Shown here piece after piece: positions 51,189 to 58,191 of a stretch of DNA of 64,000 nucleotides. The stretch's first letter is position 1. Each line of letters opens with the position of its first letter. A program made the translations under genes and the position numbers. A model generated the notes under the pieces. That model did no database searches. It was not told the DNA's origin and saw only the letters and a program-made list of their open reading frames with translations. Origin of the DNA: Deferribacter abyssi (GTDB lineage Bacteria > Chrysiogenota > Deferribacteres > Deferribacterales > Deferribacteraceae); the NCBI RefSeq assembly GCF_049472655.1, contig NZ_JAQNCS010000009.1, forward strand, positions 44,110 to 108,109. The letters run 5' to 3'.

Positions 51189-51576
51189 GTATCCCTCTGT
51201 ATCTCAAAAACATCGAGGCTTTAGACTTCCACAAATGCAGCTTCGACACAACGACTCCCACACCGTCAAGGGCATGAAGTATCCTGTTTTCCCCGATATA
51301 AACGGCTATATGATTCACAACCTCTGAATTGTTTTTTATAAGCAGCAGATCGCCGAATTTTAAGAATTTAACCGGCGCAAACTCACCGTTACTTGCAACC
51401 TGCCTTGATATGAAATTGCCCAGCTCGTTATAACTTTTTGTGCCATGCTTATAATCGGAGAGCTTCACCCGAAACTCTCTTTTATAAAACAATAAAACAA
51501 GACCCCAGCAGTCAATTCCTGTTTCATCCCTTCCGTTGTATTTATACGGTATCTTCAAATAAAAACTCACATTCAT
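51178..51576 (-). CDS. NlpC/P60 peptidase, gpK-like
   Basis: 132 residues of the NlpC/P60 cysteine peptidase family: catalytic Cys in GIDCWGLVLLFY (about residue 23) and His in NHIAVYIGE, followed by RILHALDG. In lambda, gpK is a two-domain protein (Mov34/MPN plus NlpC/P60); here only the peptidase part is present. It probably cuts peptidoglycan during DNA entry. It overlaps the gpL-like gene by four bases. Confidence 0.85.
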   Translation of the reverse strand: MNVSFYLKIPYKYNGRDETGIDCWGLVLLFYKREFRVKLSDYKHGTKSYNELGNFISRQVASNGEFAPVKFLKFGDLLLIKNNSEVVNHIAVYIGENRILHALDGVGVVVSKLHLWKSKASMFLRYRGIHAD

Positions 51577-52172
51577 ATATAAAACCTCTCGTTAACAATG
51601 GCAGGAAAACCGCCGAATCTTTTCTGATTCCCTTTTTTCAGGCAGTCCTGAAAAGTTTTACTGCAAGAGGTATCTGTTCCGCTGTAGGCGCAGTTTTGAT
51701 CTTTAAATTGCCATCTGCAGTAACCAGCAAACATTTTTCTGGCAGGAACTTTCGACTTGAGATAATCCATCCCTATGGACAGAGTAAAATCCACTTGCTG
51801 TTTTCTGGCCACAGCACTTTCTATAACAAAAGTTACCTCGATACTTCCCTGGATAATACCGGCAGAATCTGCAAAAACCTGGATAATTTTTACCTGCTTG
51901 CCAAGCAACTCATAATTTTCAATATAATACTGAATAACCCTGTCCGCATTTCCGATCGACAAAACAACATTGTTTATCTTTCCATCGGTTGACCAGGTAA
52001 TATCGGCATGCTTTATTACCTGAGCCTCATAAATCCGGCCATTGTAAGAAACATCTTCCCCCCAGTTCGTCCAATACAAAACTCCATCACCGTAATCAAT
52101 TTCATACAGATAAAAGGTGATCAGCTCATCCGCCGTCAACACATTATTAACATTGCTCTGCAGAGTCAGCAT
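51573..52172 (-). CDS. Minor tail protein L-like (iron-sulfur tip protein)
   Basis: 199 residues. The N-terminal two thirds are beta-rich. Four cysteines near the C-terminus, in GYCRWQFKDQNC and TSCSKTFQDC, match those in lambda gpL that hold a [4Fe-4S] cluster at the tip. The end has RFGGFPAI. It lies between gpM-like and gpK-like genes with small overlaps, the lambda M-L-K order. Confidence 0.88.
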   Translation of the reverse strand: MLTLQSNVNNVLTADELITFYLYEIDYGDGVLYWTNWGEDVSYNGRIYEAQVIKHADITWSTDGKINNVVLSIGNADRVIQYYIENYELLGKQVKIIQVFADSAGIIQGSIEVTFVIESAVARKQQVDFTLSIGMDYLKSKVPARKMFAGYCRWQFKDQNCAYSGTDTSCSKTFQDCLKKGNQKRFGGFPAIVNERFYI

Positions 52173-52504
52173 TCCACTACCTCTACCTCAACATTTGAAA
52201 AATATGCATTAACCCTCTCAACCGTTAGGGAATCGCTTTTAAACCTCACCGTGTATGTCTGTCCGTCAATATGATTCACAAAATAAAACTTCTGAAAGCC
52301 GCCTTTTTTCTCGGTAAAAAAATCTGTAAGGGTTTTTAAACTTTTTTCATCCAGATATTGGTGAATAAGCCTGAAAGTCTTTTTAGGTTTATTCCAGTCT
52401 GCACTTCTTTGCTCATATCCGCTTTCAAATGTCACCACAGTGGTTTTAAACTGGATACCCACTGTCTGAATCCTGTTTGGCTGCAATGGATATGTATCCG
52501 CCAT
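52166..52504 (-). CDS. Minor tail protein M-like
   Basis: 112 residues. The start PLQPNRIQTVGIQFKTTVVTFESGYEQRS (in parts) and the FTEKKGGFQKFYFVNHIDGQTYTVRF segment are typical of phage gpM/DUF2460-like tip proteins, which sit between the tape measure and gpL. It overlaps gpL-like by seven bases and follows the tape measure by nine bases. Confidence 0.85.
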   Translation of the reverse strand: MADTYPLQPNRIQTVGIQFKTTVVTFESGYEQRSADWNKPKKTFRLIHQYLDEKSLKTLTDFFTEKKGGFQKFYFVNHIDGQTYTVRFKSDSLTVERVNAYFSNVEVEVVEC

Positions 52505-52513
52505 TTTTTCCCC

Positions 52514-54457
52514 TTATGTGTAGGTTAAGATTGTTTTTCGGATCTGGCCGTTTGCAGCTATATCACCGGAAACAACTTCAATAATTGTCTGTTTCAGCCT
52601 CGGCAAAGCTTTTAAAACACTTTCCTCATCACCGCCGTTTATCGTGACATTCATCACCACAGAAGGCCTGCCAGCCTGTTTTAAATACTCCTTCAAATCC
52701 CTGTTCGTCTTGCTGTCGATTACCCTTTCCCCTTTTTGCAAAAACCATGTTCCGTCTTCCGGAATATAATCAAGCCCGCTGTGGGCCATTGCAGTAAGTC
52801 CGGATCCTGCCACAAAGCTTCCCATCACAGCTGCACCTTTTAAAGCCACCATCGCTTTTGATGAATGCTCAGCAGCCCTTGAAGTATCTATAAAAGACAT
52901 CACTCCCTGATATGCAGCTTCCATGAGAAGCATAGCTGTTTTCTGTGCAGCATATATCTGCAGCTCTTTTACCAGACCGCTTACAAGCTCCTTGAAGGAA
53001 AACTTCCCTTCCGTAGCAAATTTGGCCATTGTTTCTGAAAGAACAAAGCCTATATTCTCAAATGCGCCTTTCAAAAGATCCGCCTGCATTTTGGCCACAG
53101 GCGAAAGTTCCATCAGACTTTTCTTAATATCATCTACCCGCTCTTTAGCCTTTATGAGACCTTCTAACTTCTTATCATCCCCAAACTTCTCCAATGCAGC
53201 CAGCCCTTCCATATAAGCCTTGTCAAACTCTTCATCACTTAACAAAGGTTCATCCATCTTTCGCAGAATCGATTTTGCCCTTTTAGCCGCATTTATTCTG
53301 CCAAGCAGATGAGCATCGGCCTTTCTTGCCAAATACTCCTCATACCATTTGTCTATCTTTTTTAATTCTTTTTCGTCCGGAATATATACATCTTGCTGAT
53401 TAGCAGGAGATTTCATTGAAATCTGCTTTTTACGCTCCATATCGGCATAAATCGCCTGCACTCTGTTTTTTGCATCAGCCAAATGAGTAATTAGGTCGGT
53501 AGTATCAGTCTTTATCTGGTAAACAATATCTCTGTATTCTTCCTCGAGTTTCCCTAATTTTTCACGCATCATCTCAAGAGTAGCTGGAGTATATGCCATG
53601 CTGTAACCATCTTTTAAATCATCTTCAGCCTGTTTGATAAGTTGTTGCATTTCAGCTATTTTTTCTTCTAAATATTTTCTTTTAAACTCCAAATTTTCCG
53701 TTCCAAATTTATAATTTACCCAATCAATTACAGCTATTGCTCCCTCTGCTAAAATCTCTTTGGCTGTCTGTTTAAAATCTTTCCAGTAAGTGCTGATTCT
53801 TTCTATTTTATCTGCTGCAGATGCAGAAGCATCACTGAAAGTATCCATCTTCTCTTTCATCTGCTTTATAGCTTCCGCCACAATAACCGCTTTTTTCTCT
53901 GCTTCGCTCAGCTCTCTTCCCCATTCCGCAGTTTTTTGCTTTATGATTTCCGTCTGATCAATAATAATTCCGGCATCATCCAGCATCAGGGTCGAGCCAC
54001 GAGTCAAACCTGTCATAATTGTATTTGCAAGCTGGTCAAAACTTTTACCGGTTTGAGACGCATAACGCCTTAAATATTCAAGCGTTGTAATAAAATCATC
54101 AAAACGCATATTGTTAATAAGTGCCTGGTTGGCCAACATCATCGCTTTTATTTCGGTCATAGTTCCATTCGTGGCTTTTCTGATTTTGGCCATCATATAT
54201 TCAGTGCTTAAACCGATATTTTGAGCCTGCTTTTTAAACGCCCTTTCAATATCAAGACCTGCAGCTCCCTCACTGACAAGATCAACAGCTCTTCCCAATG
54301 CGTCAAAACCGGTTTTCATCAACTGGATGTAATTGTTAACTTTAATAACAGTCAAAGACACCGTATCAAGCTGGGAACACAGCCTTTTTAAAGCCTGAAC
54401 AGCCTTATATTCCTCAGCAGAAACCTGTATTTTTATTTCGCCAATATTACCAGCCAT
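52514..54457 (-). CDS. Tail tape measure protein
   Basis: 647 residues. Mostly helical, with hydrophobic stretches near 530-580 (QTAMLLMEAAYQGVMSF, MVALKGAAVMGSFVAGSGL). From about 60 to 230 a conserved tape-measure start domain (RKATNGTMTEIKAMMLANQAL, GLTRGSTLMLDDAG), a coiled coil at about 260-340 and a typical end with KGERVIDSKTNRDLKEYL. At about 1.5 angstroms per residue the tail would be near 95 nm. Ribosome site AAGGTG at 54463. A plus-strand gene's promoter overlaps its start. Confidence 0.88.
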   Translation of the reverse strand: MAGNIGEIKIQVSAEEYKAVQALKRLCSQLDTVSLTVIKVNNYIQLMKTGFDALGRAVDLVSEGAAGLDIERAFKKQAQNIGLSTEYMMAKIRKATNGTMTEIKAMMLANQALINNMRFDDFITTLEYLRRYASQTGKSFDQLANTIMTGLTRGSTLMLDDAGIIIDQTEIIKQKTAEWGRELSEAEKKAVIVAEAIKQMKEKMDTFSDASASAADKIERISTYWKDFKQTAKEILAEGAIAVIDWVNYKFGTENLEFKRKYLEEKIAEMQQLIKQAEDDLKDGYSMAYTPATLEMMREKLGKLEEEYRDIVYQIKTDTTDLITHLADAKNRVQAIYADMERKKQISMKSPANQQDVYIPDEKELKKIDKWYEEYLARKADAHLLGRINAAKRAKSILRKMDEPLLSDEEFDKAYMEGLAALEKFGDDKKLEGLIKAKERVDDIKKSLMELSPVAKMQADLLKGAFENIGFVLSETMAKFATEGKFSFKELVSGLVKELQIYAAQKTAMLLMEAAYQGVMSFIDTSRAAEHSSKAMVALKGAAVMGSFVAGSGLTAMAHSGLDYIPEDGTWFLQKGERVIDSKTNRDLKEYLKQAGRPSVVMNVTINGGDEESVLKALPRLKQTIIEVVSGDIAANGQIRKTILTYT

Positions 54458-54465
54458 ATTTCACC

Positions 54466-54494
54466 TTGAATTGATAATTTATGTGACCTATAAT
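54466..54494 (+). promoter_or_regulatory. Consensus sigma70-type promoter for the plus-strand moron
   Basis: A -35 box TTGAAT at 54466-54471 and a -10 box TATAAT at 54489-54494, spaced exactly 17 bases. A start about seven bases later falls on the A of ATG 54501, which would make the transcript leaderless. It points against the late operon and overlaps the ribosome site of the tape measure gene. Confidence 0.7.
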
Positions 54495-54500
54495 ATTAGT

Positions 54501-54701
54501 ATGGAAGGTTTGATAATTCTTATCATGGTGGTAGCGCTGATACCTTTTGCAATTAAAACCGCCAAAGGTTTTAACAATATTTTCGAAGCATTTTTTTACT
54601 ACTTCTGCGGCTTTCTCATGATATCCACTGTCATCGGATACTTCTTTCTGCTCTATGACGCTTTCCATGACAATATTTTTAATTTGAAAACAGCATCTTA
54701 A
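54501..54701 (+). CDS. Two-TM membrane protein, candidate phage moron
   Basis: 66 residues on the plus strand inside the minus-strand late operon. Two hydrophobic helices (LIILIMVVALIPFAI and AFFYYFCGFLMISTVIGYFF) and a short polar tail make a small inner-membrane protein. The region between the tail chaperone and tape measure (54458-54678) has no convincing minus-strand gene, so this insert explains the gap. It has its own promoter. By comparison with HK97 gp15, a small membrane moron that blocks superinfection, I infer a similar role; no homology claim is made. Confidence 0.65.
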   Translation: MEGLIILIMVVALIPFAIKTAKGFNNIFEAFFYYFCGFLMISTVIGYFFLLYDAFHDNIFNLKTAS

Positions 54702-54942
54702 GCCTTGCCAAGCCATCTTTATCAAGCTCCTCTCCCCTCTCTTCAAACCCTAAAAATTTTATCTGCTCTTTAATATATTCAGGCTCTTCACCAAACAGCG
54801 CCCCTATAGCAGAAACAAATGTATTAAAATTCCTCACGGTTTCTTCCGCTTTCAATTTTGCAACCTGTTTTGCAATCTCCGAAAAAGTCCACAGTGGCAT
54901 CTCCAGTATCTCTTTCAGGCTAAGTCCGGTGTAATGCATCAC
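54679..54942 (-). CDS. Tail assembly chaperone, T extension (made by -1 frameshift)
   Basis: Second part of the gpG/gpGT-type chaperone. The frame is open upstream of the first Met, straight to the A9 run at 54986-54994, where a -1 slip joins it with the upstream G frame. It has no ribosome site of its own with good spacing. The T part is about 100 residues with helices (GLSLKEILEMPLWTFSEIAKQV) and, by analogy with lambda, recruits the tail tube protein to the tape measure. Confidence 0.8.
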   Translation of the reverse strand: MMHYTGLSLKEILEMPLWTFSEIAKQVAKLKAEETVRNFNTFVSAIGALFGEEPEYIKEQIKFLGFEERGEELDKDGLARLKMLFSN

Positions 54943-54965
54943 CTCAACAATCAGCCTGCCAAAAT

Positions 54966-55265
54966 CTAACTCCTCATCATTTCCATTTTTTTTTCCAGCT
55001 CTTCCGGATCAAATCCGCGCATCACCAGATAAATGGCCACCAACTGAGATTCATCAAGACTGTCAATCACATTTTCAGGAATATTACTGTGAGAAAGCAC
55101 CAAATTCCTCATCTTTTTCATCCTCTCATTATCTGGCATCTGCACTCCTGAAACATCCAAATCTTTAGCAAACTGTCCAACACTAATTCCTCTCACCTCA
55201 TACTCTTTGCCACCTATTAACACCTTCGCACTGTTTCTAAATTTTTCTACATTCAAAACTTTCAT
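54966..55265 (-). CDS. Tail assembly chaperone G-like
   Basis: 99 residues from ATG 55265 behind GGGGGAG; longer frames upstream are not supported. It opens with MKVLNVEKFRNSAKVLIGG, a pattern typical of siphophage tail chaperones that coat the tape measure during assembly. Its end (LEKKMEMMRS) includes the slippery A-run, so a fraction of ribosomes should make a longer G-T product. It follows the tail tube gene by 25 bases. Confidence 0.85.
   Translation of the reverse strand: MKVLNVEKFRNSAKVLIGGKEYEVRGISVGQFAKDLDVSGVQMPDNERMKKMRNLVLSHSNIPENVIDSLDESQLVAIYLVMRGFDPEELEKKMEMMRS
54986..54994 (-). promoter_or_regulatory. Programmed -1 frameshift site (A9 slippery run)
   Basis: On the minus strand the sequence reads GG, then nine A, then TGG. 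The G frame is GAA AAA AAA ATG; slipping back one base gives AAA AAA AAT and an open path through DEELDFGRLIVEV into the T part. The G stop (TAG 54966-54968) lies 18 bases after the run. This matches the lambda G/GT arrangement. Confidence 0.85.
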
Positions 55266-55290
55266 ATCATCTCCCCCATATTCATACCAC

Positions 55291-55800
55291 TTACGCCGTC
55301 GTAGTGGTATCACCAAACGTTACAAAACCGTTTGTGCCTTTCAACGCCTTAAAAGTCACCTCATACACCCTTACATTGTCCTTTTCATAGGCAAACTCGA
55401 TTTTCGGTATAGGCACAGCATGATGAACCGTAATCTGGTCATTGGCATCACCGCCCCGAGGAATGATTTTCAGCTCTTTGGCCAAATCAAGCAGATTAAC
55501 CCCGCTTGCTCCTGCTATTTCAAGTTTCATCTTTGTAGAATCCGTTGCATCTACCACTAAAGTTGCACCAGGGATAAGCTTTGCAAGAAGCTGCAAATTA
55601 TACTGCTCAATAGGTACGGTTACTTCAAAATTCTGCTTGGTAACTACTTCACCAATAGGAGCATCTTCCTGGTCTGCTGTAATTTCAACCGTCTCAACGG
55701 AATAGCTCACCCTCGTTCCACCTTTTGTATAGCCAATATCCTGGCCATCAAAAGACACATCGCAATATCCCATTTTTACTTCTGCTGCATTCTTAGCCAT
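55291..55800 (-). CDS. Major tail tube protein
   Basis: 169 residues, beta-rich, with the motif SFDGQDIGYTKGGTRVSYSVE and the EITADQEDAPIGEV pattern typical of siphophage tail tube proteins. The C-terminus is Gly/Thr-rich (FGDTTTTA). It is placed between a tail terminator-like gene and the tail chaperones, as expected for the tube. Confidence 0.88.
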   Translation of the reverse strand: MAKNAAEVKMGYCDVSFDGQDIGYTKGGTRVSYSVETVEITADQEDAPIGEVVTKQNFEVTVPIEQYNLQLLAKLIPGATLVVDATDSTKMKLEIAGASGVNLLDLAKELKIIPRGGDANDQITVHHAVPIPKIEFAYEKDNVRVYEVTFKALKGTNGFVTFGDTTTTA

Positions 55801-55809
55801 TTCCCCCTC

Positions 55810-56217
55810 CTAAATTGCAAACTCTGCTGTTTTATAAAAAACCGTAATATCTATACCTGCCACGCCTATGAGGCGCTCATGCTGCTCAATATCAAACTCA
55901 TCACCATCCAGCCTGATATAATCAGCCAGACCGCCCAGAGTCTGATCCTCTCCCAGAGCCTGATAAATTGCCGCCACATTATCTCTTAATTTTCGATGCA
56001 CATCCGTGCCTACGTCATACAGAGTCAATCTCAAGCTCAAACTGTTGAAAGATAATCCATTTGAGCTTTCATTATCATAACTACAGGACACATCCCTGAT
56101 ATCCAGATACGGACAGTCTTCTTCTGTAATCTTTCTTGTGGTCCAGATTCCTGTCTTTATATTCAAACTCTCTATTTTCGCTCTCAAAGCGTCAATAATA
56201 TTTTCTCTGACAGTCAT
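55810..56217 (-). CDS. Tail terminator / minor tail protein U-like
   Basis: 135 residues from ATG 56217, which overlaps the stop of the previous gene (TGATGA). The pattern VRENIIDALRAKIESL, an acidic middle (EEDCPYLDI) and the RLTLYDVGTDVHRKLRDNVAAIYQAL helix are like phage gpU/tail completion proteins that cap the tail tube. The family call is by position and pattern. Confidence 0.75.
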   Translation of the reverse strand: MTVRENIIDALRAKIESLNIKTGIWTTRKITEEDCPYLDIRDVSCSYDNESSNGLSFNSLSLRLTLYDVGTDVHRKLRDNVAAIYQALGEDQTLGGLADYIRLDGDEFDIEQHERLIGVAGIDITVFYKTAEFAI

Positions 56218-56510
56218 CAAAATTCCCTCGTCAGATATAGATTTACAGGCCCCATAAACTCCTGAGTCACCATTAAGACCTGGTAATCCACTCCATTTAT
56301 CGTGATAATATCTCCAGCAGCGATTCCCTCAACATCCGCAGGATAACAGTCCGCTTTGGCCGAACAGCCGATAAAGTCTCCTGACAGAGTCTCAATACCG
56401 GAAAGATTATCTTCAAACAGCACCTTGATCTCAGTACCGTTATAAACGGCATCGGTGCTGAAATCACCGTAAATCATGAATTTCAAATCTTTATCGAAGA
56501 TTTCGTTCAT
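56217..56510 (-). CDS. Head-tail joining protein (gpFII-like)
   Basis: 97 residues, a small beta-barrel-like protein with two cysteines (IGCSAKADCYP) and a turn GDIITINGVDYQVLMV typical of phage head-tail connectors. In lambda-like order, it should sit between capsid and tail terminator, and here it does, except that the lysis genes are inserted before it. Confidence 0.75.
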   Translation of the reverse strand: MNEIFDKDLKFMIYGDFSTDAVYNGTEIKVLFEDNLSGIETLSGDFIGCSAKADCYPADVEGIAAGDIITINGVDYQVLMVTQEFMGPVNLYLTREF

Positions 56511-56514
56511 ATTA

Positions 56515-57012
56515 TCACCTTACCATTTGAGAAAGTTTTTCATCTTTAAGTCTGCTGCCTTTTGAACTCCCGAAAAAATAGGCGTAAACATCTCCGACTA
56601 TTTTTGACAAAGCACCCAACATCACAAGCAAAACATCTCTTGCTATGCCACCAGGAATCTCTTTTAGAAAAAGCATGTATATGACACCGAAAAATCCAAA
56701 CACAGCAACAAAAGCCAGAACATCCTGCGTCCAATCATTTTTTCCTGCCTTTGCAAGCTCAACTTCTCTCTGTCTTGCACTTTTCCTGTCCTCTATGGCA
56801 AGCTTTTGCATTTCAATTTCAAAACTGTTTTCAAGTTCTTTAAGTTTTGAAATATCCTCAGGTTTCAATTCTTCCACATCTTTAACAGTGCTCAGATCTA
56901 TTCCAGTCTTCTCTTTTACAAATTCTATTACTTTATCTTTACCATCATCCAGCAAAGACTTGCTAATTTTCACTATTCCATTTGCTATCAAACCAGCTAT
57001 CACAGGCAACAT
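56515..57012 (-). CDS. Holin-like membrane protein (3TM holin family)
   Basis: 165 residues. An amphipathic N-terminus, a Glu/Lys-rich coiled region at 55-90 and two or three hydrophobic helices at about 95-145 (VLAFVAVFGFFGVIYMLFL, DVLLVMLGALSKIVGDVYAYFFG) followed by a Lys-rich tail. This fits the 3TM holin of gene transfer agents and phages. It stands next to the lysozyme gene, one base apart, so it likely forms the hole that releases lysozyme. Confidence 0.78.
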   Translation of the reverse strand: MLPVIAGLIANGIVKISKSLLDDGKDKVIEFVKEKTGIDLSTVKDVEELKPEDISKLKELENSFEIEMQKLAIEDRKSARQREVELAKAGKNDWTQDVLAFVAVFGFFGVIYMLFLKEIPGGIARDVLLVMLGALSKIVGDVYAYFFGSSKGSRLKDEKLSQMVR

Positions 57013-57013
57013 A

Positions 57014-57442
57014 TCACACCCCTAACTCATCATAGTCTTGCCCTGTCTCCATCATAATGGAAAGCCTGACAGCCCTTCTTTTCACCTGCATCGCCCATCT
57101 GCTATCCAGCATCTCATCAGAAGCCTTTTTGAAATCACCTTCCTTCAAAGCAGCAATCATCCTCTTAAAAGTCAGAAACTTTGGCAAACCAAGATTAAAA
57201 TCCATGTCGATCAAAACTTTTTTACGAACACCATCAAGCTTATTAAACCATTCAAACTGTTTCAGTTCATTTTCAACTTTGGCAATATCATTTCTCAGCA
57301 GATACAAAGCTTCATCTTCGCTTATCCCAACATCATCCAGATTTCTACCGACACCAATAGTCAGCTTACCTTTTACCGAATCCCTGTATGGTTTCAACCT
57401 TAGTCTCTCATGTAAAATTAATTGCTCTTCAATCGTTTTCAT
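57014..57442 (-). CDS. Phage lysozyme (T4-type, GH24)
   Basis: 142 residues from ATG 57442, which overlaps the stop of the XhlA-like gene (ATGA). The Glu-Asp-Thr triad is visible: Glu in LILHERLRLKPY, Asp in YRDSVKGK and Thr in KLTIGVGRN. It cleaves the MurNAc-GlcNAc bond of peptidoglycan in lysis. No signal peptide, so it needs the holin nearby. Confidence 0.92.
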   Translation of the reverse strand: MKTIEEQLILHERLRLKPYRDSVKGKLTIGVGRNLDDVGISEDEALYLLRNDIAKVENELKQFEWFNKLDGVRKKVLIDMDFNLGLPKFLTFKRMIAALKEGDFKKASDEMLDSRWAMQVKRRAVRLSIMMETGQDYDELGV

Positions 57443-57795
57443 TGTCTCAACACCCATGAAATAAATCCTAAAGCTGCTGCAAAAATTGTTATCCAAACAG
57501 CCCAGAGCCTGTTTTTCAAATCCTTCATATCGCTTTCCAGTTTTTTAGTCCTTTCCAGATGCGCCCCGCACACTCTTACTCCTGTCTCATCCATCTCCCT
57601 AAGTCTATTAAAAGCTATATCCACATCCTTTTTCAGCTCCAAAATCTGCTCTTCAAACCTTGCAAGTCTTTCACTCACATCAGCAAGAGTCTCCAATGTC
57701 TTTGCCATCATTTTTATCTCTTGTTGCATAGCAACATGAGACCTCACAAGCTCATCCATCTTCTTTTCAATCCGGCTAAATCTCTCTTCTGTCAT
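57439..57795 (-). CDS. XhlA-like coiled-coil membrane protein
   Basis: 118 residues from ATG 57795 behind GAGGGTGG; the longer frame would overlap the upstream gene. A heptad-rich coiled coil runs over about residues 8-90 and one membrane helix is at the C-terminus (WAVWITIFAAALGFISWVL). This form matches XhlA/hemolysin-type lysis accessory proteins. It is next to lysozyme and holin. Confidence 0.75.
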   Translation of the reverse strand: MTEERFSRIEKKMDELVRSHVAMQQEIKMMAKTLETLADVSERLARFEEQILELKKDVDIAFNRLREMDETGVRVCGAHLERTKKLESDMKDLKNRLWAVWITIFAAALGFISWVLRQ

Positions 57796-57844
57796 CACCC
57801 ACCCTCTGAAAAAATTAAAGGGGAAGCCCCCCTCCCCCTCATTT

Positions 57845-58177
57845 TTAAGCGTTGATTTTTGCAATACCGGTTGTAGCCGTATCTGCGGCAGCTTCTACTG
57901 CAAAGCCAAATTTTGCATTCGTTCCAGTTCCATCACTCACAGTAACCACTTTATTGGTATTATCCCAGTAAAGCTGTTGACCCACTACCCACGCTTCGCC
58001 TGTTGCCTTTGGCACTTCCCACACACCCACAACAGCCACAGCTCCCACTTTTCCGGCAGCAATATCGGTCATAGCAATTCCAAACCTGTCATTCATCTTG
58101 ATTACATCACCTGATTTCACATCCGCACTCGGCGTAAAATTGATAATATCTCCACTTTGAACCTTGTTCTTAGCCAC
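57845..58177 (-). CDS. Capsid decoration-like protein (DUF2190)
   Basis: 110 residues, beta-rich, low in aromatic residues, with the pattern VQSGDIINFTPSADVKSGDVIKM and QLYWDNTNKVVTV of DUF2190 proteins found next to phage capsid genes, which stabilise heads or form decoration. It lies 15 bases after the capsid gene. Strong ribosome site AAGGAGGT. Confidence 0.85.
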   Translation of the reverse strand: MAKNKVQSGDIINFTPSADVKSGDVIKMNDRFGIAMTDIAAGKVGAVAVVGVWEVPKATGEAWVVGQQLYWDNTNKVVTVSDGTGTNAKFGFAVEAAADTATTGIAKINA

Positions 58178-58191
58178 GGTTTACCTCCTTA

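Noticed and set aside
54447..54746. Minus-strand 99-residue frame between tail chaperone and tape measure
   Set aside because: It overlaps the T gene and tape measure start, has unusual composition and no ribosome site; the plus-strand two-TM gene explains the region better.
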